A stretch of 35,234 nt of DNA, taken from NCBI GenBank assembly GCA_031285905.1, contig JAITVH010000142.1:1-35234 (forward strand), read 5' to 3'. This document shows, one piece after another, positions 15,624 through 23,526 of this stretch. The notes under the pieces are model-generated. The model saw only the letters and a list, made by a program, of their open reading frames with translations, had not been told where the DNA came from and made no database searches. The DNA comes from Prevotella sp. Its GTDB lineage: Bacteria; Bacteroidota; Bacteroidia; Bacteroidales; Dysgonomonadaceae. The translations under genes were made by a program, and so were the position numbers. Each line of letters begins with the position of its first letter. The first letter of the stretch is position 1.

Positions 15624-16961
15624 TTAAATAACCCCTTGGGCAATCATTGCTCTGGCTACTTTCATAAAACCGGCAACATTGGCACCTTTTACATAATTTA
15701 TGTACCCATCTTTCTCTTTGCCAAATCTAATGCATTGTTCATGAATACTGCACATAATACTATGTAGACGCTGATCTACTTCTTCGGCACTCCACTGAAT
15801 ATGCATGGCATTCTGACTCATCTCCAGTCCTGATGTTGCAACACCTCCCGCATTCACAGCTTTGCCCGGCGCATATAGAATCTGTTTTTCTACAAAGGCA
15901 TCTGTAGCATCAGTGGTACATCCCATATTCGACACCTCAGCTACGCATATCACTCCATTTTCTATCAATCGGTCTGCATCTTCTTTATTCATTTCATTTT
16001 GTATGGCACATGGCAGAGCTATATCAACCTTTTCCATCCAAGGTTTCTTCCCTCTGTGGAAAATCGCATTTGGATATTTCTCAGCATACGGAGCAACAAT
16101 ATCTTCTCCCGATCCTCGTAGTTCGAGCATATAATCTATCTTTTCTCCGCTGATACCATCCGGATCGAATATATAACCATCCGGCCCTGATATAGTCACT
16201 ACTTTAGCTCCCAGTTCGGTTGCTTTTAAAGCAGCTCCCCACGCCACATTACCGAAACCGGATATAGCTACGGTCTTACCTTTCAGATCTGTCCCTCTCA
16301 CTTTGAACATTTCTTCCACGAAATATAATGCGCCATAACCTGTTGCCTCAGGACGAACAAGCGAGCCTCCATATTCCAGTCCTTTCCCGGTAAAAGTACC
16401 TGTGTTTTCCCGGGCTAGTTTTTTATACATTCCATACAGATAACCAACTTCGCGGGCACCAACTCCTACATCTCCTGCCGGAACATCCGTATCGGGCCCT
16501 ATATTGCGCCAGAGCTCTAACATAAATGCCTGGCAGAAACGCATAACCTCAGTACTGGATTTTCCTCTGGGACTAAAGTCGGAACCACCTTTTCCGCCTC
16601 CCATAGGTAATGTAGTAAGTGCATTCTTAAATGTTTGCTCAAAACCCAAAAATTTGAGAGTAGACAAGCTCACCGATGAATGGAATCTTAGTCCTCCTTT
16701 ATATGGGCCTATGGCATTGTTAAATTGCACTCTGTAACCCAAATTTACCTGTATATTTCCTTTGTCGTCAACCCATGTTACCCTGAATGTAAATATCCTG
16801 TCGGGTTCTACCAACCGTTCTATTATCCGGTGTTTTTCAAATTCAGGATGCTGGTTGTACACATCTTCAATCGAGGTTAGCACTTCTCTTACTGCTTGCA
16901 AATATTCATGCTCGCCCGGATGCTTTGCTTCTAAAGCTGATAAAATGTTATCTACTTTCAT
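15624..16961 (-). CDS. gdhA: Glutamate dehydrogenase
   Basis: The 445-residue protein is a hexameric-type GDH interconverting glutamate and 2-oxoglutarate plus ammonium in the cytoplasm, the entry point of ammonium assimilation. Visible landmarks are the substrate-binding YKGGLRFH, catalytic Lys124 in PMGGGKGGSDFSPRGKS, catalytic Asp164 in PAGDVGVG, and the dinucleotide-binding GFGNVA at 235-240. The segment after the second Rossmann strand reads TISGPDGYI, like the clostridial NAD enzyme and unlike the SDSSG of E. coli. I therefore leave NAD versus NADP preference open, although Bacteroidetes enzymes of this class are often annotated NADP-specific. Full length, own terminator, apparently monocistronic. 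Confidence 0.97.
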   Translation of the reverse strand: MKVDNILSALEAKHPGEHEYLQAVREVLTSIEDVYNQHPEFEKHRIIERLVEPDRIFTFRVTWVDDKGNIQVNLGYRVQFNNAIGPYKGGLRFHSSVSLSTLKFLGFEQTFKNALTTLPMGGGKGGSDFSPRGKSSTEVMRFCQAFMLELWRNIGPDTDVPAGDVGVGAREVGYLYGMYKKLARENTGTFTGKGLEYGGSLVRPEATGYGALYFVEEMFKVRGTDLKGKTVAISGFGNVAWGAALKATELGAKVVTISGPDGYIFDPDGISGEKIDYMLELRGSGEDIVAPYAEKYPNAIFHRGKKPWMEKVDIALPCAIQNEMNKEDADRLIENGVICVAEVSNMGCTTDATDAFVEKQILYAPGKAVNAGGVATSGLEMSQNAMHIQWSAEEVDQRLHSIMCSIHEQCIRFGKEKDGYINYVKGANVAGFMKVARAMIAQGVI

Positions 16962-17253
16962 GACCGCATAGTTAAGTTAATTGTATTACAATGTAAATAT
17001 TAAATATAACGGCAAGATAGTGTTTAATGTGCATTTTGACAGTGTTTTTATAAAAAATGATTTTTAATTTATCAGAATAATTTTATCTTCATCAATTACA
17101 GTAAGTTATAATAGAAAAAAGTTTTATGAAATAATGATGAGAAAGTCCTCTTCCTCACCTTAATACAACGTCCTTACTCTAAAAAAAGAGATAGTAAAAT
17201 AGCAACAAGTTATTACTAATGATATGTAAGATTAGATTTCTTTTATCCGGGTT

Positions 17254-18024
17254 CTACCTGCTTTTATAAAAGACAGGAGCAATAAAAGTTCTGTTCACCC
17301 ATTTTCCGTTAAACGGATTTAATTCACGGATAATTCCGCCTTCTACACCGAATTTTTCAGTTATTTTCAATTCTAGTGAGCCTCCATAGTAAGTTTGAGG
17401 AAACATCCCCATCATAGGGCCTTGTACGTGGTTTGTTTTTTGGTTTACAGAATATTGCCCATAGCCATTCACTCGTACTCTGTCGTGAAGAATGAATTTG
17501 AGTGCGCCATTTGCACCTACATCATTATATGCATTTCCTCCCAGATGGTATTTGGCTCCATATGTCCCACCCGAGATAACAAGCCATTCTGTTGGCTGAT
17601 AATTCAGATTAAGATTTACTGATCTGACAGAACCCAGTAAAGGGTATGTGCGTTGGATAGATGAAGATGTAAACCATAGATCATCGGATAAATCCATCCC
17701 CGAATAATAGGAATAATCATTGGCAAACGGATTTCTGGTAAATGTGTTACTCTCTACCGGCGGCCCTAGATAGACATCCAACGGAGGCAAGCCCAAATTT
17801 ACACTGGGTAGATCCTCTACTATGACGGGGTCAAAAACTGTAGCCCTTGCTTTCAATGAATTTACACTTTCGCGTGCTGTATTCAAATCCAGATACTGGT
17901 CAAGCTTCTCATTCGCTTGCAACGTTTTCTTTTCTAAAGGCTTTATACTATCAGATGTGGTCACGGTCTGAGCACAGACAGTTCCTGATATCATAAACGA
18001 AAGTACCAATATTAGATTTTTCAT
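17254..18024 (-). CDS. Putative outer-membrane or periplasmic beta-rich protein
   Basis: The 256-residue protein has a cleavable signal peptide (cut after CAQ near residue 19). After a helical, charged segment to about residue 60, the rest is beta-rich with alternating hydrophobic and polar residues and many Tyr and Gly, for example LNLNYQPTEWLVISGGTYGAKYHLGG and RVRVNGYGQYSV. This resembles part of an outer-membrane barrel, and it ends in a beta strand. I recognise no family. An unusually strong Shine-Dalgarno (GGAGGGG) precedes the start, rare in this window. It is divergent from the BlaI operon and shares its intergenic region, including a copy of the GTCTACRATTA motif, so I infer that BlaI may control it too. 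Confidence 0.7.
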   Translation of the reverse strand: MKNLILVLSFMISGTVCAQTVTTSDSIKPLEKKTLQANEKLDQYLDLNTARESVNSLKARATVFDPVIVEDLPSVNLGLPPLDVYLGPPVESNTFTRNPFANDYSYYSGMDLSDDLWFTSSSIQRTYPLLGSVRSVNLNLNYQPTEWLVISGGTYGAKYHLGGNAYNDVGANGALKFILHDRVRVNGYGQYSVNQKTNHVQGPMMGMFPQTYYGGSLELKITEKFGVEGGIIRELNPFNGKWVNRTFIAPVFYKSR

Positions 18025-18083
18025 AATCCCCTCCTTCCTTTATTTCATCAACAGTAAATTTATTAAAATATTATGAAAGTTGC

Positions 18084-18209
18084 TAATTGTAGACGATAAT
18101 TGTTGGGTATAAGATTATATATTAGCTTTAAAATACAAACATCTATCGTAATAGTTAAAAACGGTTAACAAATTTATTTTAACTACAATTTATAGTTTGT
18201 CTACGATTA
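18084..18209. promoter_or_regulatory. Shared operator region of the BlaI locus
   Basis: An 11-base motif GTCTACRATTA occurs twice in opposite orientation, on the minus strand at 18094-18084 (A form) and on the plus strand at 18199-18209 (G form), each facing one divergent gene. Between them, ACTACAATTTATAGT at 18182-18196 resembles the MecI/BlaI operator (ACTACA half-site with an inverted partner). These sites abut or overlap the operon promoter. Confidence 0.5.
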
Positions 18210-18225
18210 CTTATAGTTATGTTTG
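18196..18225 (+). promoter_or_regulatory. Promoter of the BlaI-M56-M56 operon
   Basis: TTTG at 18196-18199, 18 bases, then TATGTTTG at 18218-18225. Both elements match the Bacteroidetes consensus. The start codon follows 22 bases after the -7 box. Confidence 0.75.
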
Positions 18226-18247
18226 TATATCACTAATTGAATAGAGG

Positions 18248-18613
18248 ATGAAAAAGCTGACGCAAAAAGAAGAAGAAATATTAAAATACTTTTGGCAACA
18301 AGGGCCTATGTTTGTGCGAGACCTTCTTGATCTACAGGAAGAACCGAAGCCTCATTACAATACATTGTCGACAATAGTACGCACATTGGAAGAAAAGGGA
18401 TATATCGGTTTCAAGCAATATGGCAATACATATCAGTACTATGCATTAATATCGGAAGATGAATACAGTAAATCATCTCTTAATAATGTGGTGGACAAGT
18501 ATTTTGCCAACTCGTATACGCGTGTCGTATCTACATTGATAGAGGAAGAAAAGCTATCGTTAGATGAACTGCAAGACCTTATCAGGCAGATAAAAAGTCA
18601 GGAAAAGAAATAA
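18248..18613 (+). CDS. BlaI/MecI/CopY family transcriptional repressor
   Basis: The 121-residue protein is full length for the family. Residues 1-75 form the winged helix: LTQKEEEILKYFWQQGP, then VRDLL, then the recognition helix region PHYNTLSTIVRTLEEKGYI and the wing GNTYQYYAL. The acidic C-terminal helix (about residues 80-121) is the dimerization part. BlaI-type repressors bind operator palindromes and are inactivated when the partner BlaR1/MecR1 membrane protease is activated. Two such M56 proteases follow 14 bases downstream. The promoter and putative operators sit immediately upstream, so autorepression is expected. AGAGG directly precedes the ATG start. Confidence 0.93.
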   Translation: MKKLTQKEEEILKYFWQQGPMFVRDLLDLQEEPKPHYNTLSTIVRTLEEKGYIGFKQYGNTYQYYALISEDEYSKSSLNNVVDKYFANSYTRVVSTLIEEEKLSLDELQDLIRQIKSQEKK

Positions 18614-18627
18614 ACTGTTGATTCGAT

Positions 18628-20001
18628 ATGGAAAACTTTCTATTATATATACTCAAGTCAGCTATATGCCTTTCGGTATTTTATCTGTTTATTAAGGCTT
18701 TTATGATGAAAGAAACCTTCTTTAGCCTAAACAGAAAAGTAATCGTTACCGGACTTGCTGTATGCATGATACTTCCATTAATTAAAATAGAGTTTGATAA
18801 AAGTTCGCCTCTACAAGAACCTTTATATGCAATAGAAAAAGTTCTAACCCCGGCAGCTCCGATTTTAACAGGAACTCCTTTAAATATCGAAGAAGCTGGT
18901 AATATAACGAACAATACCGGGACAATATATATAGATCGGAATTTCAATTTAGTCAATATATTTTTCGTTATTTACATAGCCGGCGCAATGATTAACCTTA
19001 TATGGCTGTTATTATCCACCGGACGAATGCTAAAACTAATAAAAGAAGGACAAAAAGTTGATCATGACTCATATCGGTTGGTGTTAACCGATAAAAATAT
19101 CAATCCATTTACATGGAAAAATTATATTGTGATTTCCCGGAGTGATTATATAGCCAATAAGGAAGAAATAATATCACACGAGAAAGCGCATATCAATCAT
19201 AAACATTTTATAGACCTGCTGTTTGTGGAATTGATCCTTTCTATACAATGGTTCAATCCTTCTATATGGTTACTGAAAAGAGAACTAAAAACCATACACG
19301 AATATCAGGCAGATAAAAGTGTATTACAATCAGGCATCGATGCAACCATATATCAATTATTGTTAGTGAAAAAAGCCGTTGGCGCAAGCTCCTACACTCT
19401 GGCCAGTAGTTTCAATCACATTAAAATTAAAAAACGAATTACTATGATGTTAAGAGAAAAATCAAGCAAGTGGACGCGATTAAAAGTCCTATTATTACTA
19501 CCAGTCGGACTATTGACGATGTATGCTTTTGCAAATCCCCGGATAGAAGATAATAGTATGGCAGAATTGTCATTCAGGTTCGATACAAAAGATGATCCCA
19601 AGTTTAGCCTTCCTTTGAAAACATATAAAAGGATTGCAGCCAAATATGGTGTCAGGGGAAAAGATAGCACAAGATTGCATCCGGGTTATGATATGGTAGG
19701 CTATGGAAAAGATACTATCTATGCCGTTTTTAGTGGTACTATTTCAAAATCCGATCTTGCACGAAGGACTTATGGGAACTATATAATAATCAAACATGAT
19801 AATGATTTGGAAACCCTCTATGCACACAACTCTGTTAATCTGGTAAAAGAAGGGGATGTGGTGAAAGCCGGACAACCGATAGGAATTATTGGCAATACGG
19901 GCAGATCGACTGGAGAGCATTTGCATTTTGAAATAAAGAAAGGAGGGGAAGCCATTGACCCCGCATCGATAATAGATTTTGAAAAAAAGGCATTAAGGTA
20001 A
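18628..20001 (+). CDS. BlaR1-like M56 metallopeptidase fused to M23 (LytM) peptidase
   Basis: The protein has 457 residues. The N-terminal M56 part has membrane helices at about 5-25, 35-52, 107-131 and 284-301. A cytoplasmic zinc protease lies between the last two, with HEKAH at 184-188 and the third ligand region EYQAD at 225-229. After the last helix, where BlaR1 has its penicillin-binding sensor, a periplasmic M23 domain appears. Its LytM ligands are His351 and Asp355 (HPGYD) and the pair His431/His433 (HLHFE), with YAHN at 398-401, so it looks catalytically intact. M23 enzymes cut peptidoglycan cross-bridges. I infer a sensor or effector at the cell wall that signals through BlaI. M56/M23 fusions are known in Bacteroidetes. 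Residues 242-275 are near-identical at DNA level to the next gene. Confidence 0.9.
   Translation: MENFLLYILKSAICLSVFYLFIKAFMMKETFFSLNRKVIVTGLAVCMILPLIKIEFDKSSPLQEPLYAIEKVLTPAAPILTGTPLNIEEAGNITNNTGTIYIDRNFNLVNIFFVIYIAGAMINLIWLLLSTGRMLKLIKEGQKVDHDSYRLVLTDKNINPFTWKNYIVISRSDYIANKEEIISHEKAHINHKHFIDLLFVELILSIQWFNPSIWLLKRELKTIHEYQADKSVLQSGIDATIYQLLLVKKAVGASSYTLASSFNHIKIKKRITMMLREKSSKWTRLKVLLLLPVGLLTMYAFANPRIEDNSMAELSFRFDTKDDPKFSLPLKTYKRIAAKYGVRGKDSTRLHPGYDMVGYGKDTIYAVFSGTISKSDLARRTYGNYIIIKHDNDLETLYAHNSVNLVKEGDVVKAGQPIGIIGNTGRSTGEHLHFEIKKGGEAIDPASIIDFEKKALR
19350..19453 (+). repeat. Near-identical 104-base tract shared by the two M56 genes (copy 1)
   Basis: Matches 20793-20896 at 99 of 104 positions by eye, while the flanking sequence of the two genes is much more divergent. 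It encodes YQLLLVKKAVGASSYTLA and the basic IKKRITMML. Confidence 0.9.
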
Positions 20002-20043
20002 TATATAAAGATTTGCTTTGATACAGATATAATGATTAGTAAT

Positions 20044-21570
20044 ATGGAAGACTTTCTAATATACCTATTTAAATCAGCTATATGTTTTACAGTATTTTAT
20101 ATCTGTATCAAAGCGTTATTGTCAAAAGAAACATTCTTTCGGTTCAACCGTCTTGTCATCTTAATTGGTGCTGTTATGTGCCTGTTTCTATCGCTTACTG
20201 AAATCAGGATTAAAACAGATGACACTCAACTAGCCCGTATGCCAATAGCCATGCTGGAAAAAGCTTTGGGTGAACCGGAAACATCCGCATATCCGCTCCA
20301 TACAATCGATACAAATGCGGATACTCCATATAATGCATATCAGGAAATCCGATATATAGAATCTGAAACCGATAGCTCAGAAAATCTGCCTGTTGGAACA
20401 ATTATATTCAGCATTTACATTATAGGACTGGCAGTGAATCTGATAATCGTTTCCCGGTCTGTTTATTCAATGGCGAATGTAATAAGGAGAGGCCGGAAAC
20501 AATCTCATATGAATTACACCCTGGTGTTAGTTCCGGAAGATATAATTCCTTTCAGCTGGGGCAAATACATAGTCCTATCGGAATCGGATTATAAAAACAA
20601 TCCTGACGAAATCATCACACACGAGATGGCTCATGCAAGGCATTACCACTCTGTTGATATTATCATGATGGAACTGGTCGTGTTGTTCCAGTGGTTTAAT
20701 CCTGCAGTATGGCTATTGAAAAGGGAATTGAAAGATGTACACGAATACCAGGCGGATATAAGCGTATTGAAATCAGGCGTCGACGCCACCAAATATCAAT
20801 TATTGTTAGTGAAAAAAGCCGTTGGCGCAAGCTCCTACACTCTAGCCAACAGCTTCAATCACAGTAAAATTAAAAAACGAATTACTATGATGTTAAAAGT
20901 CAGATCAAACAGATGGGCACGGTTGAAGCTACTATTGATGCTCCCGTTGGCAACACTTACAGCGTTTGCCTTTGCCCGCCCCGAAGTGAATGAACCATTG
21001 GGTTCATTGGTCAAGTACGAAAGTACAACTATTTTGCCAAAAGCGAAAATTCCAAAGAAAGAAGTTATAAAATTCACCCCGCCTGTTATCAAACCTGATA
21101 CAGTTGTGCCCCAAAGGACGGTAAAATTCACGCCTCCACAAGTAAAGAAAGATAATGCCAAATCTGATACGACATCCAAGAGGACAGTAAAATTTACTCC
21201 TCCCCAAGTAAAGAAAAAATCAACTCCGCCGCCTCCGCCACCATTATCTAAAAAGAAAGTATCGGAGAAAAATAATGAAGTGATAGTAGTGGAAGACATA
21301 GAAGGCAAGAAAGCAACACGAAAAACCAGCCCACCGCCTCCACCTCCATTACCTAAAAAGAAAGTATCGGAGAGAAATGACAAAGTAACAGTAGTAGAAG
21401 ACGTAGAAGGTAAGAAGGCAGCAGAGAAAAAAGCTACTCCGCCACCACCGCCACCGATGAAAAAAAATGACACAAAAGTCATTATAAAAGACGAAGTTGA
21501 AATAGAAGAGGTAGTCGTTGTCGGTTCCGGATCGAATAAAAAGACTACCACTGAGAAAGATACAAAATAG
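20044..21570 (+). CDS. BlaR1-like M56 metallopeptidase with proline-rich, TonB-box-like tail
   Basis: The protein has 508 residues from ATG 20044. I chose this start because it aligns with the start of the paralogue upstream (MEDF against MENF); an in-frame ATG at 20032 adds four residues. The M56 part has the same helices, with HEMAH at 193-197 and EYQAD at 234-238. The tail after the last helix should be periplasmic. It carries repeats of VKFTPPxVK, then about 35-residue modules each opening with six prolines (395-400, 430-435, 466-471) followed by KKKVSE and a VVED(I/V)EGKKA segment. It ends with EIEEVVVVGSG at 486-496, which resembles the TonB-box/plug start of SusC-type receptors (EEVVVVGYG). 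No M23 or penicillin-binding domain is present. A strong terminator follows the gene. Confidence 0.88.
   Translation: MEDFLIYLFKSAICFTVFYICIKALLSKETFFRFNRLVILIGAVMCLFLSLTEIRIKTDDTQLARMPIAMLEKALGEPETSAYPLHTIDTNADTPYNAYQEIRYIESETDSSENLPVGTIIFSIYIIGLAVNLIIVSRSVYSMANVIRRGRKQSHMNYTLVLVPEDIIPFSWGKYIVLSESDYKNNPDEIITHEMAHARHYHSVDIIMMELVVLFQWFNPAVWLLKRELKDVHEYQADISVLKSGVDATKYQLLLVKKAVGASSYTLANSFNHSKIKKRITMMLKVRSNRWARLKLLLMLPLATLTAFAFARPEVNEPLGSLVKYESTTILPKAKIPKKEVIKFTPPVIKPDTVVPQRTVKFTPPQVKKDNAKSDTTSKRTVKFTPPQVKKKSTPPPPPPLSKKKVSEKNNEVIVVEDIEGKKATRKTSPPPPPPLPKKKVSERNDKVTVVEDVEGKKAAEKKATPPPPPPMKKNDTKVIIKDEVEIEEVVVVGSGSNKKTTTEKDTK
20793..20896 (+). repeat. Near-identical 104-base tract shared by the two M56 genes (copy 2)
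   Basis: Five mismatches from copy 1 at 19350-19453, four of them transitions. The sharp edges suggest gene conversion or strong constraint. Confidence 0.9.
21223..21501 (+). repeat. Proline-rich tandem modules within the second M56 gene
   Basis: Three successive modules begin with a Thr/Ser followed by six Pro codons and continue with a Lys-rich linker and an acidic VVED-type segment. The first two modules align over about 35 codons, the third is shorter. Confidence 0.8.
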
Positions 21571-21585
21571 CTACAAATACATATA

Positions 21586-21634
21586 AAAGACTGATTATAA
21601 CTAATATAATCAGTCTTTATTTATCTTTTTTTTT
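21586..21634 (+). terminator. Terminator of the BlaI-M56-M56 operon
   Basis: A perfect 14-bp stem (AAAGACTGATTATA with TATAATCAGTCTTT) around a 5-base loop, followed shortly by TCTTTTTTTTTC. Confidence 0.88.
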
Positions 21635-21666
21635 CTATAAATCGCTTTTTTTTAAATAATTACATT

Positions 21667-23025
21667 ATGAAACCTTTATATATATCAGTCTTACTGACGT
21701 TATCCATCCTATGTTGTAATCAGCCAAAGACAAAAGGACTGACAACAGAACCTGATAATACAGACTCCATCGCTTCCGGTGTTAAAAGACTGGAGGCTCC
21801 ACTCGATACGACGATTCCCCAACGGGGAATAAAATATAAAGAAAAACGGAATGTTAATCCGTCCAATCCCCCGATAATATTAGATCTATCAAAAAGACCG
21901 GAGCAAAAAGAATTCAATCCTGCGAATTATTATTCATCTGTAGAGTATATCACTTTAAAACCCGGATTATCAAAGGAAGGAAAAACCATTGATGACCAAG
22001 TAATGAAGGTATTAGGAATAACAGATAAATATATATTAGCGAGTGGAAACACGAATTATCCGGCTATTTATTGTTATGACAGACAGGGAAATTTTCTCTA
22101 CCAGATAAAAAATAGAGATAAACCAACATACAGAAGTGATGGTATTGCAAAGCTCTCTTATCGCCAGAGTGTCAATTTACGCGATATCACTATTTCGGGA
22201 AGCAGTGCCATATATATGACTATGCGTGAAAACGATGCCAGAATCAACTGGCTCAATCTGGACACAAGACAGGTATATGCCAGTAGAAGATACAGCCTGG
22301 ATCGCCCCCATACGTCTCACATAATCAATGCAAATGAATATGTAAACCATTATTATTATATCTTTAATTTCGAAAAGGCTGAATTCCTATACTCATTTAA
22401 TACTAAAGGTGATACGATATGCCACTTTAAAAACTATAATGAGATACTTTCCGATGAACATAAAAGCGGCCGTAATCCAGAATCTATGGGAGATATCTAT
22501 TATTACAACGATATGCTTACCATCCGCCAGGGGTATAATGATACTATATTCCGGGTTATATCCGGAAAAGAATTACTACCGGCTTATATTATCAATCTGG
22601 GGCACGACAGAGTAGATATACCTACGGCTGTGTATAGAGGAAGCGATAATAAGCTGGTACCTCAACACTGGATGGAATCCGACCATTTCATCTTATTCCA
22701 TTATGCAAGATATATGGATGGACGGGCGAAAGACTATTTCCGCACTTATTACGATAAGAAACAAAAGAAGATGTATTCTGATAAACAGGAAGGAATATTT
22801 GTATATATTGATCAAAATAGTGCATTGGCTGATTGCATCCCGGTTACAAGGGGTAACTTGAAGACAGGTAAAAATCTTCTGTATGCCACTTTCACCAAAA
22901 AAGACATGAGGTGGAGATTCGAAGATGATGAATTCAATTCCCTGCCTGCAAAACAAAAGGAAATAGCAAAAAACCACTATGATAATCTCAAAGATGACGA
23001 ATTGCTTGTGATGATAATAAAATAA
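21667..23025 (+). CDS. Lipoprotein, probable six-bladed beta-propeller
   Basis: This 452-residue protein starts with a lipoprotein signal (LSIL followed by two Cys at residues 16-17). From about residue 68 (PPIILDLSKRP) onward it reads as repeated beta blades, for example YILASGNTNYPAIYCYDRQGNFLYQIKN, YYYIFNFEKAEFLYSFNTKGDTICHFKNY and DIYYYNDMLTIRQGYNDTIFRV. This is the pattern of the Bacteroidetes six-bladed propeller lipoproteins related to BF3164 and DUF4934. Such proteins have no known enzymatic activity. It lies 33 bases after the terminator of the M56 operon with no clear promoter of its own, so it may depend on read-through. The propeller assignment is from pattern and memory, with moderate certainty. 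Confidence 0.65.
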   Translation: MKPLYISVLLTLSILCCNQPKTKGLTTEPDNTDSIASGVKRLEAPLDTTIPQRGIKYKEKRNVNPSNPPIILDLSKRPEQKEFNPANYYSSVEYITLKPGLSKEGKTIDDQVMKVLGITDKYILASGNTNYPAIYCYDRQGNFLYQIKNRDKPTYRSDGIAKLSYRQSVNLRDITISGSSAIYMTMRENDARINWLNLDTRQVYASRRYSLDRPHTSHIINANEYVNHYYYIFNFEKAEFLYSFNTKGDTICHFKNYNEILSDEHKSGRNPESMGDIYYYNDMLTIRQGYNDTIFRVISGKELLPAYIINLGHDRVDIPTAVYRGSDNKLVPQHWMESDHFILFHYARYMDGRAKDYFRTYYDKKQKKMYSDKQEGIFVYIDQNSALADCIPVTRGNLKTGKNLLYATFTKKDMRWRFEDDEFNSLPAKQKEIAKNHYDNLKDDELLVMIIK

Positions 23026-23099
23026 AAACCTCACCAAAAAGCGGAATTATGCAAAGCGGGATAATTTGAGTGTGAATAAGTGGATTATGTGTGTGTCTG

Positions 23100-23482
23100 C
23101 GTACGGAAGATAAAAGAAAGGCGCAGGAAGAACTGAACGCCATACACAAGTATTTCCCGATGATGAAAGAGTAGATGCGGGTTACAGAGTTATGCGAGCA
23201 GGTCGGATTAACGTTTGACACCATTCATACGCTGTTATTCGGCAAAACTCTGACAGGCGAATCGACTAAATTCTACTCCTCGGAACACAAACAGTACTTT
23301 GAGGCGAAAAGCATACAACTGAAAATAGAGGAAGACCCCGACAGTTCCAGCTTTCCCTCAACAGTCAAAATATCCTCAACTGGTTCAAGCAGAGATATCA
23401 GGAAGTTAAGCAAGTGATAAGGCCGCATATCAAGTCCCCGATAAAGCCAGAAGTGGGTAAAAACAAAAGGTTTAAAAGGTAA
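23100..23482 (+). pseudogene. Decayed C-terminal fragment, probably of a mobilization/conjugation protein
   Basis: One coherent protein can be read only by ignoring two lesions. The first part (RTEDKRKAQEELNAIHKYFP) ends at an in-frame TAG at 23172-23174. The same frame continues through LCEQVGLTFDTIHTLLFGKT and YFEAKSIQLKIEEDPDSS, then a frameshift near 23350 is needed to continue with LSLNSQNILNWFKQRYQEV and a basic end GKNKRFKR before TAA at 23480. A plausible N terminus is missing. From memory this resembles the C terminus of Bacteroidetes mobilizable-element proteins; I could not verify this. An 80-residue frame at 23175-23417 is only a piece of it. Confidence 0.6.
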
Positions 23483-23526
23483 TTATGGCTGTGTCCAATT
23501 ATTTGTTAAATTTGTTGAGAAAATAA

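Noticed and set aside
21223-21501. Proline-rich modules considered as a CRISPR-like or non-coding tandem repeat
   Set aside because: The repeats are in frame within an intact gene, have no spacers, and make sense as protein modules.
20859-21551. 230-codon minus-strand frame opposite the second M56 gene
   Set aside because: It is the mirror of the proline-rich repeats (poly-Gly on the other strand) within a well-supported gene.
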